DNA of 64,000 bases from Filimonas zeae (GTDB lineage: Bacteria > Bacteroidota > Bacteroidia > Chitinophagales > Chitinophagaceae). A program made the translations under genes and the position numbers. The stretch spans positions 930,001 through 994,000 of the forward strand of contig NZ_BMIB01000003.1 of the NCBI RefSeq assembly GCF_014641615.1, given 5' to 3'. Under the pieces are notes generated by a model. It was given only the letters and a program-made list of their open reading frames with translations. It did not search any database and was not told the origin of the DNA. Positions within the stretch are counted from its first letter, which is position 1, and the number at the start of each line of letters is the position of its first letter. Below are positions 44,718-52,339 of this stretch, one piece after another.

Positions 44718-46320
44718 AATAAGTAAGCGAAATTCCGACATTATTGATAGCTTGACATCACTATACAGCTTTAAGTCAGATGGAATTATTGCTAGGATTG
44801 CATTTAATTATAGTTTACAACTAAATAAACGATTTTTAATTGACGAAGAAACTGTTTTCTCATCAGATGGAAAAGAATGGAGAGACGACCGGGCTTTATT
44901 CGGGACTTCTTCAGATGAAAAGTCATATTCCCCTATTTATAAAGCTCTTTTAGATCAACATTACAATATGAATCTTTCCGAGGATGAGTTTGTTAAAATG
45001 TTTAAAAAACACTTGGATTTCGGCCTTGAAAAGATAAATCAAGATTTGGAAAGAAAAAATATGGCCAGCGGCTTTCATGTTATTTATCTTATGCTGATGG
45101 TGAAAAATGGACTAGAATTAGTTTCTGAAAATAGTCCATTTGTGATGTCTAGCAAGAATAAAAGGGAAATACCTTCTTACAATAGTGTTATTGAGCTTAC
45201 TCTTGGACAAAGTGATGACAATACAGATGTCAAAGTTCGTATAAATGACTTGAAGGAATTCGACAGTTGTAACATTGCTATAGCTGGCATGGTTGGATCG
45301 GGAAAAACAGAGCTAGTAAAGGATATATTGTATCAAATTTCTTTAAAAACTAAACATGAATTAAAATTCATCTTTTTTGATTACAAGGGCGAGGGGGATC
45401 CAACAAGATTGAAGTCTTTTTTCGAATCAACACATTGCAAAATGATAGATTTAACCAAAGCTCCGTTTGAGTTAAACCCTTTGAGCTTTGTTAATTTGAA
45501 AGATGAAAGAGCAAGAGCTTTCAACATTAAATCTTTCGTGGATTTTATTTGTACTATTGCTACCCAGCTTGGAGCAAGTCAGAAACATATTCTCCAAACT
45601 ATAATAACAAATTGCTTTGATAGACTACAAAATAAAAATTTAATTGACTCTAATCAGAATGAACTACATCCTACTTTAGCCGATGTCTTCAATGCTCTTC
45701 AAGATTATAATGAGGAAAACGAACGATCACCTGATAGCCTCGATGCAATAATCTCCGATCTTGCTACAAACATATTTCAGTCTTCTGGATTGTCTTATGA
45801 GAAAATATATGAGCAAAGCCTCTATATCAATCTTCCACTTGAGCTTTCCGACACGTTAAGACAATTATGTGTATTTCTAACTCTAAAATATCTACTTGCA
45901 GAATTCAGTTCGACCAACGACACTGAGCCTTCTGAAGACAGAATAAAACCTTTAAGATTTGTCATAGTTATAGACGAAGCTCATGTTTACCTTAAAAATA
46001 AGAATGCTAGCAAAGCTTTAGAAGATATACTTAGAATCTTAAGATCTAAGGGAGTAGTGGTAATCATGCTTACTCAAGGAGTGGAAGATTACAAAACAAA
46101 AAACTTTGATTTCGCATCTCAAATTAAAATACCAGTTTGTCTGAATATCAACAATAAGGATTACAAATTGATAGAGGCATTTATCGGAACACCTAGAAGT
46201 AAGCAAAAGTTGCGGGAAGTTATTAGCAATCTGGAGTCGCAAAAAGCAGTAATTAACATTGCAGAGCCTCAAGTAATAAAGATCAATCAGTTCTGGCAGA
46301 CTTTACAAAACTTAAAATGA
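44707..46320 (+). CDS. DndE-HerA fusion ATPase, 537 aa
   Basis: The start at 44707 overlaps the DndD-like gene by 11 nt; an upstream frame to 44635 has no support. Residues 1-120 look like DndE, the small DNA-binding protein of Dnd systems: ISKRNSDIIDSL, IARIAFNYSLQLNKRF, YSPIYKALLDQHY and FVKMFKKHLDFGLEKI follow the same order as in DndE. From about 165 on it is a HerA/FtsK-type ATPase: Walker A GMVGSGKT (194-201), Walker B FVIVIDEAH (418-426) and a sensor-like VVVIMLTQG. HerA ATPases are hexameric DNA translocases that often load nucleases. The fusion ties DndE-like DNA binding to a motor. Confidence 0.85.
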   Translation: MRIKISKRNSDIIDSLTSLYSFKSDGIIARIAFNYSLQLNKRFLIDEETVFSSDGKEWRDDRALFGTSSDEKSYSPIYKALLDQHYNMNLSEDEFVKMFKKHLDFGLEKINQDLERKNMASGFHVIYLMLMVKNGLELVSENSPFVMSSKNKREIPSYNSVIELTLGQSDDNTDVKVRINDLKEFDSCNIAIAGMVGSGKTELVKDILYQISLKTKHELKFIFFDYKGEGDPTRLKSFFESTHCKMIDLTKAPFELNPLSFVNLKDERARAFNIKSFVDFICTIATQLGASQKHILQTIITNCFDRLQNKNLIDSNQNELHPTLADVFNALQDYNEENERSPDSLDAIISDLATNIFQSSGLSYEKIYEQSLYINLPLELSDTLRQLCVFLTLKYLLAEFSSTNDTEPSEDRIKPLRFVIVIDEAHVYLKNKNASKALEDILRILRSKGVVVIMLTQGVEDYKTKNFDFASQIKIPVCLNINNKDYKLIEAFIGTPRSKQKLREVISNLESQKAVINIAEPQVIKINQFWQTLQNLK

Positions 46321-46480
46321 GCAAGATTGGTGAAATTTTATTTTAGATTCGAGAAAACTTCTCAAATGCTAATTTTCTTTAAAAAAGCATAAAAATACAT
46401 CCGGTCATCGTGTATATTTTTTGTGCGTAGCAAACTGATTAATAGCGGTTCTATTACTTTAAAGAATACTTTAATCGTAT
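46321..46480 (+). promoter_or_regulatory. Leader of the nuclease gene, candidate promoter and hairpin
   Basis: A short hairpin (ATGCT at about 46366 with AGCAT at about 46386) is followed by TATTTTTTG at 46415-46423, the same nonamer as at 40360-40368 before the operon. The last gene thus probably has its own promoter, matched to the first. Confidence 0.35.
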
Positions 46481-47347
46481 ATGACGGATAGAGAAGTTAT
46501 AATTAGTTGGTTGCGGGATTATTCGATTGAAACTTGGCGACGCATTGCCTTTACAAGAAGCAATAGCCGTGGTAAAATATTTGAGGTAACGCTGACCCAA
46601 AATCTTGTCTTCCAACTATATTACCAATTCCGGTCTCGCAGACTTCCTTTTGAATTATGGGAGGCTCGTGATGAAAAATCCAACGGCAACGATTTGGAAT
46701 TTGCTATAGAAACTCCAAGAGGATATATTCTTGCTCCCTGTCAAGCGAAGATTGTAAAAGAAAATCTCCGATATGAACTTAATCATACATCTGCCGGCAA
46801 TATGCAAATCGAATCGCTAATTGCATATGCAAAAATGCATAAAGCATTCCCCATTTATCTCCTTTACAATTATTCTGATGATTGGAAGTATAATAATAAT
46901 AAATGGCCTAATAATTACGATGAGCTTACTTCTAATGGATGTTCAATTTGCAGTGCACAATATCTTTATGAAAAGTATTATCATTTTGACACGAAGACCG
47001 GCACACATAGATGGAAGACTCCTACGTTTCAGGATCTACACCCCGAAAATGCCTTACCACTCTATCTATTTGTAGCTATTCTTTTGCAGGAAACTATCTT
47101 ACCTTTCGAACAATGGCGCTATTATCAACTGGAAAATGACCCACATTTTTATTCATATGAAGAGTTGAATATTCTTGAACGATGGGATAATTTAACTCCA
47201 CTTCCACGCATCTCAGGCATAGAGATTAAACCAGAAATAGACTATGTAGAAGTAGCATTTGACGACCCAGTTAGACCATTTAATCCAAGGTATCGTATCA
47301 TCATCCCACAAAAAAGACGCAAGACACGGATTTTATTAGTGCGATGA
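46481..47347 (+). CDS. Putative PD-(D/E)xK-type nuclease, DUF6615-like, 288 aa
   Basis: Residues 30-135 carry a restriction-endonuclease-like pattern: E35 in an early helix (GKIFEVTLTQNL), D71 and E73 in SNGNDLEFAI, and Q88-x-K90 in LAPCQAK, followed by helices with QIESLIAYAKMHKAFPIYLLYNY. This order fits DUF6615-type proteins (a GxDWE-like strand, then QAK). The C-terminal half has no clear motif. DNA cleavage is inferred, not shown. It is AT-rich like the four genes before it and lies 160 nt after them with its own candidate promoter, so it is probably the effector of the same system. Confidence 0.65.
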   Translation: MTDREVIISWLRDYSIETWRRIAFTRSNSRGKIFEVTLTQNLVFQLYYQFRSRRLPFELWEARDEKSNGNDLEFAIETPRGYILAPCQAKIVKENLRYELNHTSAGNMQIESLIAYAKMHKAFPIYLLYNYSDDWKYNNNKWPNNYDELTSNGCSICSAQYLYEKYYHFDTKTGTHRWKTPTFQDLHPENALPLYLFVAILLQETILPFEQWRYYQLENDPHFYSYEELNILERWDNLTPLPRISGIEIKPEIDYVEVAFDDPVRPFNPRYRIIIPQKRRKTRILLVR

Positions 47348-47520
47348 ACATAGACTCCAGCAACTCATCATTTAACACCTTTTTTTATGAGACTATAAGA
47401 TTTCAAAGACCGGCAGCCCCTGCCCACCTGTACAAGACTAATATTTGCTTCATTTTATATAATATCGCAAGGGGTACCCCCTGTTTCCGGCATTCGCATA
47501 ATATGCATTTATGCTTGCAT
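47348..47520. other. Right edge of the AT-rich island
   Basis: The gap between the nuclease and the convergent MocR gene holds a 10-bp palindrome, GGGGTACCCC (47471-47480), and GCAT/ATGC repeats from 47495 to 47520. Composition returns to that of the chromosome here. I see no direct repeat matching the left edge. Confidence 0.35.
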
Positions 47521-49026
47521 TTACATGTTGGCTGCGCCAGATATTTTGGAAGTACACTCAGCCACCTTTAAAACAAATATTTCCATTTCCTCCTCATTCA
47601 TAGCAGCAAAACCCAACCGCACACCATTCACTGCCGCATTCCCCTGGTTATACAAACTGCCATCATTCAGATATATGCCTTGGCTGGCAAGGGCTTTTGA
47701 AATAACCGGTAGCGAAAATTCCGGGTTAAACAATGCCCATACCGCCATACCTCCGGGTGGATTGGTAAACCGGAGTATGTGAGATAATCTGCTCTCCAAC
47801 ATATTACAAAAAGTATCTCTCCGTGCCTTGTACAGCTTTACAGATCGGGCAATGTGCCTTTGCATCTCCCCTGTTTTAAAAAGGTAACCTATGGCATCTT
47901 CCATCAAAAGGTCGCTACGTAGCTCCATCAGTTCTTTTAGTTTACCGGCCTGCCATATCAGGTCTGTACCAGCCACCAGAAAACCGCACCTTATGGTAAG
48001 CGACAGCATTTTTGTAATGGAGCCAATGTATAGTACCAATCCGTCATGGTCTGCGCTTGCCAACGGCAAAATGGGGCTATTCTCGTAATGAAAGTCATAG
48101 TCATAATCATCCTCAATAACCGGCAGTCGATAAGTGCGGATGATGTTGAGCAGTTTAATTCTTCGCTCCGGGCTTAAAGTAACGGTGGTGGGGTGATGGT
48201 GGTGTGGAATAATGTAAAGCAGGTTTGGCGGGTCTGTTTTGCAAATTTCTTCAATCCTGTCTACATCTATTCCGTTTTCATCCATGTTTACCTTCACCAG
48301 TGTGGCGCCCAGTTGCTCAAATACTTTATTCGCTTTAGAGTAGTTAAGCACTCCAACAATAACCCTGCTACCGGGCTTCACTATCATCTGCGCCGCCAGG
48401 TAAATAGCAGCCTGTGCCCCTCTGCTTAGCAGAATATTGTCGGCAGCTATATTTAGCCCGCGTGTTTGCGATAAAAAGGTGGCAAGTTCGCTTCTAAGCA
48501 AAGCCGACCCGGCAGGCAGTTCGTTAATAACGGCCATATGTTTATAATGCCTGTTCTGCAAAGCCCTGTACTTGTTAATCAGTAACTGTAGCGGGGCAAT
48601 ACGCGCATCCGGGTATCCATCTCCTACTACCAGATCGTATACCTTACGCTGCATTTGCACAGGTGCTTCATGAGATATTATTTTATAAAAGCCGGGGGTA
48701 TCAGCAGCCTTTACTGGTGAGTGCTGGTGTGCGTGAAATGATTGGGGATGTAACACCGGCAATTTGCCCGATATAGCAAAACCTTTACGCGCGATGGCTT
48801 CAATCCACCCCTGTATTCTCAGCTCATCATAAGCGGCTACTACCGTAGTCCGGTTCAGCTTCATCAGGGTTGCCATATCCCTGCTGGAGGGTAAGGGTAC
48901 ACCAGGTTGTAAGGTGCCTGCTTTTATCAGCTGCATTAACCCGTTGGTTAATTGCTGAAAAATGGGGGTGGCAGCTTTCCGGTCTATAGGTATTAGTGAG
49001 TGAAAAGGTAAAGTCTGGACTGGCAT
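47521..49026 (-). CDS. MocR/GntR-type regulator with aminotransferase domain, 501 aa
   Basis: This is a PLP-binding transcriptional regulator. The start at 49026 (MPVQTLPFHSLIPID) is the usual one for the family; longer frames to 49212 have no support. A winged-helix GntR domain lies at about 15-88 (PIFQQLTNGLMQLIKAGTLQ; SSRDMATLMKLNRTTVVAAYDEL), then a fold-type I aminotransferase domain with the PLP lysine K339 (YIGSITKMLS). Such regulators often control the divergent gene, here an NmrA-like oxidoreductase 141 nt away, or vitamin B6 and amine metabolism. Confidence 0.92.
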   Translation of the reverse strand: MPVQTLPFHSLIPIDRKAATPIFQQLTNGLMQLIKAGTLQPGVPLPSSRDMATLMKLNRTTVVAAYDELRIQGWIEAIARKGFAISGKLPVLHPQSFHAHQHSPVKAADTPGFYKIISHEAPVQMQRKVYDLVVGDGYPDARIAPLQLLINKYRALQNRHYKHMAVINELPAGSALLRSELATFLSQTRGLNIAADNILLSRGAQAAIYLAAQMIVKPGSRVIVGVLNYSKANKVFEQLGATLVKVNMDENGIDVDRIEEICKTDPPNLLYIIPHHHHPTTVTLSPERRIKLLNIIRTYRLPVIEDDYDYDFHYENSPILPLASADHDGLVLYIGSITKMLSLTIRCGFLVAGTDLIWQAGKLKELMELRSDLLMEDAIGYLFKTGEMQRHIARSVKLYKARRDTFCNMLESRLSHILRFTNPPGGMAVWALFNPEFSLPVISKALASQGIYLNDGSLYNQGNAAVNGVRLGFAAMNEEEMEIFVLKVAECTSKISGAANM

Positions 49027-49110
49027 AAATGTAATTACTGGATGGCCATGGCCGTCTGGAATGCTTCTAATTTTACAAAACAAAGCGGGCTCCAAAGCGA
49101 AACATTGCAG

Positions 49111-49150
49111 GGAGGTGATAAAAATGCAAAGCACGCGTATGGAACCATAA
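49111..49150 (+). promoter_or_regulatory. Strong Shine-Dalgarno and 8-codon frame before the NmrA-like gene
   Basis: GGAGGTGAT (49111-49119), a full match to the 16S 3' end, stands 8 nt before an ATG at 49124 that opens an 8-codon frame ending at 49150. The gene proper starts 18 nt later. Such a perfect site is unusual in this window and may mark a leader peptide. Confidence 0.35.
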
Positions 49151-49167
49151 AATATAAAACTGAAATT

Positions 49168-49908
49168 ATGAAAATTCTGGTTATTGGTGGTACAGGCCTG
49201 ATAGGCAGGCAATTGGTTAATAAATTAAGCAAGGCAGGACATAATGTAAAAGCCGGGTCACCATCAACCGGCGTGGATATACTAACAGGGAAAGGGCTGG
49301 CAGAGGCATTAAAAGACACAGAAGTGGTTATAGACGTTTCCAACTCCCCCACACCGGACGATGAAGTAGCTATTCACTTCTTCCGCAAAGCCGGTGAAAA
49401 CCTGGCGGCGGCGGAAAAGGCTGCTGGTGTAAAACATCACCTGATTTTATCCATAGTAGGTACAGATGTGGCCCCCTATATTGGCTACCTGCAGGCAAAA
49501 AAAGAACAGGAAGATACTATTAAACAGTCTGGCATCCCCTTCACCATCGTTCGCGCCACACAGTTTCATGAACATATCACCACGCTGGTGGGCTTTGGTA
49601 CGAAGGATAACGAAGTACATATTTCTACGCTCGACTACCAGCCAATAGCGGCGGAAGATGTGGTGGCTTATCTGGCCAAGGCTGCTGTAGAAGCGCCGCT
49701 TAACAATACCGTTGAAATTGCAGGGCCTGACCGCGCCCCGATGCCGGAATTTGTAAAAACCTATTTAAAAGCGAAAGCCGATAACAAAACGGTGGTTGCG
49801 AATGACGAGAACCGCTATTTTGTACATACAATACCCAAAGCCGCCCTGGTGCCTGCCGGAAGCTTTATTGCAGGTAACCTTCGCTTTGAGGATTGGGCGA
49901 ATAATTAA
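49168..49908 (+). CDS. NmrA-like NAD(P)-binding oxidoreductase, 246 aa
   Basis: This is an atypical short-chain dehydrogenase of the NmrA/NAD(P)H-binding group, with the Rossmann motif GGTGLIGRQL at 7-16 and no complete YxxxK catalytic pair of the classical type. The start at 49168 places the Rossmann strand at the N-terminus, as expected; a longer open frame to 49042 runs through the intergenic region. It is divergent from the MocR gene and may be its target. Similar proteins act as NADPH sensors or reductases; the substrate is unknown. Confidence 0.85.
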   Translation: MKILVIGGTGLIGRQLVNKLSKAGHNVKAGSPSTGVDILTGKGLAEALKDTEVVIDVSNSPTPDDEVAIHFFRKAGENLAAAEKAAGVKHHLILSIVGTDVAPYIGYLQAKKEQEDTIKQSGIPFTIVRATQFHEHITTLVGFGTKDNEVHISTLDYQPIAAEDVVAYLAKAAVEAPLNNTVEIAGPDRAPMPEFVKTYLKAKADNKTVVANDENRYFVHTIPKAALVPAGSFIAGNLRFEDWANN

Positions 49909-49974
49909 ACACCGCACAGCAAAATACAGGGAGTTTTTGGGATACAGCTTGTTTGGAGCACTGTTTTATGGAAC

Positions 49975-50006
49975 AAAGCCACTGCCATACAAATGGTGGT
50001 GGCTTT
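49975..50006 (+). terminator. Hairpin after the NmrA-like gene
   Basis: A 14-bp stem with two G-U pairs (49975-49988 with 49993-50006) and an ACAA loop lies 67 nt after the stop. It lacks a long T run, so it is a weak terminator or a 3' stabilising hairpin. Confidence 0.5.
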
Positions 50007-50157
50007 GATGGTTACAGGCAACTCCCCTGATGGTGCATGGATAATGCATAGATGGAGCATACATACAGCATAGATACTGCATAGGGAGTGTATGAGATAT
50101 ACGTGTTTTGTGCTTTTTCAACCTCACTGACACATTTTACTGAATAGCCACCGTTAG

Positions 50158-50430
50158 CATGTGTGGGGATCATTCCCACACGTGTGGCGATCATTCTGGC
50201 ATGTGTGGGATTCATCCCCACATATGTGGCGATCAGTTTAGCATATGTGGGGATCGTCCCCACACGTGTGGCGATCATTCTGGCATATGTGGGACTCATC
50301 CCCACATATGTGGCGATGAGTTCAGCATATGTGGGGATCGTCCCCACACGTGTGGCGATCATTCTGGCATATGTGGGATTCATCCCCACATATGTGACGA
50401 TCAGTTTAGCATCTGTGGCGATCATCCCCA
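50158..50430. repeat. Tandem array of 21-bp palindromic units with 84-bp higher-order period
   Basis: Thirteen consecutive 21-bp units can be read. They follow an A-B-C-D order that repeats three times (84 bp), plus one extra unit. Unit B, ACACGTGTGGCGATCATTCTG in two pieces (ACACGTGTGGCG and ATCATTCTG), is identical in all three cycles. Junctions make perfect palindromes, CCACACGTGTGG (for example 50176-50187) and CCACATATGTGG, and GTGGGGA-tcg-TCCCCAC hairpins. Because 21 is a multiple of three, several frames stay open in both directions and give seven-residue repeat proteins. I regard these frames as by-products, not genes. Confidence 0.85.
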
Positions 50431-50760
50431 CATATTCCCCGGAAATCGGGGAAGTTGTCGCGTTCATTCAGCCGTGTGTCCCACTCATCGCGACACACGG
50501 CTGAATCAGTCAGACAGCTATCCCACTCAGTGCGCCATACGTCGCGGCGGCTCATCCGTGCGTCTGACTCATCGCGACGTATGGCTGACCCGCTCAGCCG
50601 CACGGTTGGTTGAACGGGACGTATGGCTGAACCGCTCAGACAGTTGTACCAACCGCCGCGACGCACGTCTGGTTGAACGCGACAGCTATCCCACGCTCCG
50701 CGACATATGTACCACTCGCCGCGACAGCTGTACGATTCTCCGGAACTGCCAGATAAACGG
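50431..50760. repeat. Diverged continuation of the repeat tract with long hairpins
   Basis: After the regular array the sequence keeps a loose 21-bp rhythm with recurring CGCGAC, CACTCAT and GTATGGCTGA words. It has perfect inverted repeats of 15 bp (50466-50480 with 50492-50506) and 11 bp (50535-50545 with 50574-50584). It ends 50 nt before the AraC gene. There is no protein family match and no CRISPR-like spacer structure. Confidence 0.6.
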
Positions 50761-50808
50761 GGCAGAGATTACCGCCTTTTTTTATAACTTGGCTCCCGTA
50801 AATCACTT

Positions 50809-51630
50809 ATGACTGAAAACAATACTGAATACAACAACTTCAGAATAGCTGTTCCGGCAAAATTTGAAGAGGTGTATACGCATGTATACTTTGCGGAGAA
50901 TAAAACAGGTGAAAGTATGAACAAAACACTGCTACCCTCCTATCAAACCATCCTCATCTTTAGTTTCGGAGCAACGCCCTGGTTGCTTTCAAAAGAAAAC
51001 AGCCGTATTCCTGTAGATAAATACCTTGTTATAGGGCCGGTAAAACAAGCTTTTGAGTATACCTTACCTCCGGGTGCTGAAATACTGACTGTTAACTTTA
51101 AACACGATGCCTTTTATCGCTTCTTCCGCCATGCGTCTATTCCTGAGCACGTTCCAATGAATCCTGCGGCGCAGCTGGAAGAAGATTGTTTTAGTATCTT
51201 ATGGCACCAACTCAGCAAAATAAGTGATGTTAACGGGAAGGTGAATCACATTCTTACCTTCTGTGAACCTTACCTGGCATATCGGAATAAAATTGCCGGG
51301 CAATTGGCCAGCTTCGGAGAGCGCTCTTTAGATCGTATAAAATCCATCGCTCAGGAAAATAAGCAAACGGAGCGCAATACACAACTCAACCATAAAAAGC
51401 ATTTTGGTTATTCTGCCAAAGAACATAACCGGTTTACCAGGTTTTTAGAAGCAGTAAACCTGATTCAAACCCTGGCTTCGGGAAATGCAAAAGTAGATTG
51501 GTTTGAAATTGTGGCTGAGTGCGGCTATTACGACCAAAGTCAACTGATAAAAGACTTTAAACACTACATCAATCTTAGCCCTACCAACTATTTAAAATTT
51601 CAGCAGGATATCTGCAATCCCATCACCTGA
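50809..51630 (+). CDS. AraC-family transcriptional regulator, 273 aa
   Basis: The N-terminal half (about 10-130) resembles the DUF6597-type sensor of AraC regulators. The C-terminal half holds the HTH region (about 215-270: WFEIVAECGYYDQSQLIKDFKHYINLSPTNYLKF). The first of the two HTH motifs is degenerate. It is 64 nt upstream of the flavodoxin-fold oxidoreductase, which is its likely target. Its ATG overlaps the stop of an open frame that runs through the repeat tract; this may be chance. Confidence 0.85.
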   Translation: MTENNTEYNNFRIAVPAKFEEVYTHVYFAENKTGESMNKTLLPSYQTILIFSFGATPWLLSKENSRIPVDKYLVIGPVKQAFEYTLPPGAEILTVNFKHDAFYRFFRHASIPEHVPMNPAAQLEEDCFSILWHQLSKISDVNGKVNHILTFCEPYLAYRNKIAGQLASFGERSLDRIKSIAQENKQTERNTQLNHKKHFGYSAKEHNRFTRFLEAVNLIQTLASGNAKVDWFEIVAECGYYDQSQLIKDFKHYINLSPTNYLKFQQDICNPIT

Positions 51631-51693
51631 TTTCGTTTTCTTACAATTTGGGCCAACGGCTGCATTTTACTTTTGTTTCATAAACAGAAAGTT

Positions 51694-52269
51694 ATGAAAC
51701 ATTTAATCATTTATGCCCATCCCAATCCCAACAGTCTCAACAGTCATTTAAAAAATGTTCTGGTGCAACATCTGGAAGCGGGCAACCACGAGGTGGTAGT
51801 AAGAGATCTGTACCTGCTGGGTTTTAACCCCGTATTATCGCTGGAAGACATGGCAGGACAGCGAAACGGAATAGTAGCGGATGATGTAAAACAGGAACAG
51901 GAATTTATCCGCTGGGCAGACTGCATCACTTTTATACACCCTATCTGGTGGACGGGACTGCCCGCTATTATGAAGGGGTTTATCGATCGCGTTTTCAGCT
52001 ATGGTTTTGCCTACCGTTATGACAATGGTATTCAAAAAGGACTACTTACCGGTAAACAAGCTGTAATTATCAATACACATGGAAAATCAAAGGCAGAGTA
52101 TGAAGCCATTGGAATGGATAAGGCGCTGCTGTTAACATCTGACAAAGGCATTTATTCCTACTCAGGGTTAGAGATAGTACAACATTCCTTTTTAGACAAG
52201 GCCGACCGCCCCATGCCCGAAAACCTTGACAACTGGGCAACACAAATCAAATCCATCTTTATAAACTAA
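51694..52269 (+). CDS. NAD(P)H-dependent oxidoreductase, flavodoxin fold, 191 aa
   Basis: This belongs to the flavodoxin_2 (NQO1/KefF/MdaB-like) family. The FMN/FAD-binding start is LIIYAHPNPNSLNSHL, the central motif is FIHPIWWTGLPAIMKGFIDRVF (about 85-106) and NTHGKSKAEYEA follows. It likely reduces quinones or nitro compounds with NAD(P)H. The start at 51694 puts the first strand at the N-terminus. It is probably regulated by the AraC protein upstream. Confidence 0.9.
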   Translation: MKHLIIYAHPNPNSLNSHLKNVLVQHLEAGNHEVVVRDLYLLGFNPVLSLEDMAGQRNGIVADDVKQEQEFIRWADCITFIHPIWWTGLPAIMKGFIDRVFSYGFAYRYDNGIQKGLLTGKQAVIINTHGKSKAEYEAIGMDKALLLTSDKGIYSYSGLEIVQHSFLDKADRPMPENLDNWATQIKSIFIN

Positions 52270-52339
52270 GAAATAACTATTTAAAAAATATTTTCACCTC
52301 CTTTGGTATTCCTGCAAGCTCTTTTGTGTCTTACACCAC

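Noticed and set aside
40470..47347. Calling the island a DNA phosphorothioation (Dnd) system
   Set aside because: Only DndD-like and DndE-like parts are present. No cysteine desulfurase, PAPS-reductase-like DndC or DndB is in the window, so sulfur modification cannot be claimed.
47344..47571. Plus-strand 75-codon frame overlapping the nuclease stop by ATGA
   Set aside because: It runs into the 3' end of the convergent MocR gene, and its sequence looks like random His/Cys-rich translation of the palindromic gap.
50158..50430. CRISPR array
   Set aside because: The 21-bp units follow each other directly with no unique spacers, and no cas gene is nearby.
50012..50812. Open frames of 70-217 codons through the repeat tract on both strands
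   Set aside because: A 21-bp period keeps frames open on both strands. The products are seven-residue repeats without family resemblance, and none has clear support as a gene.
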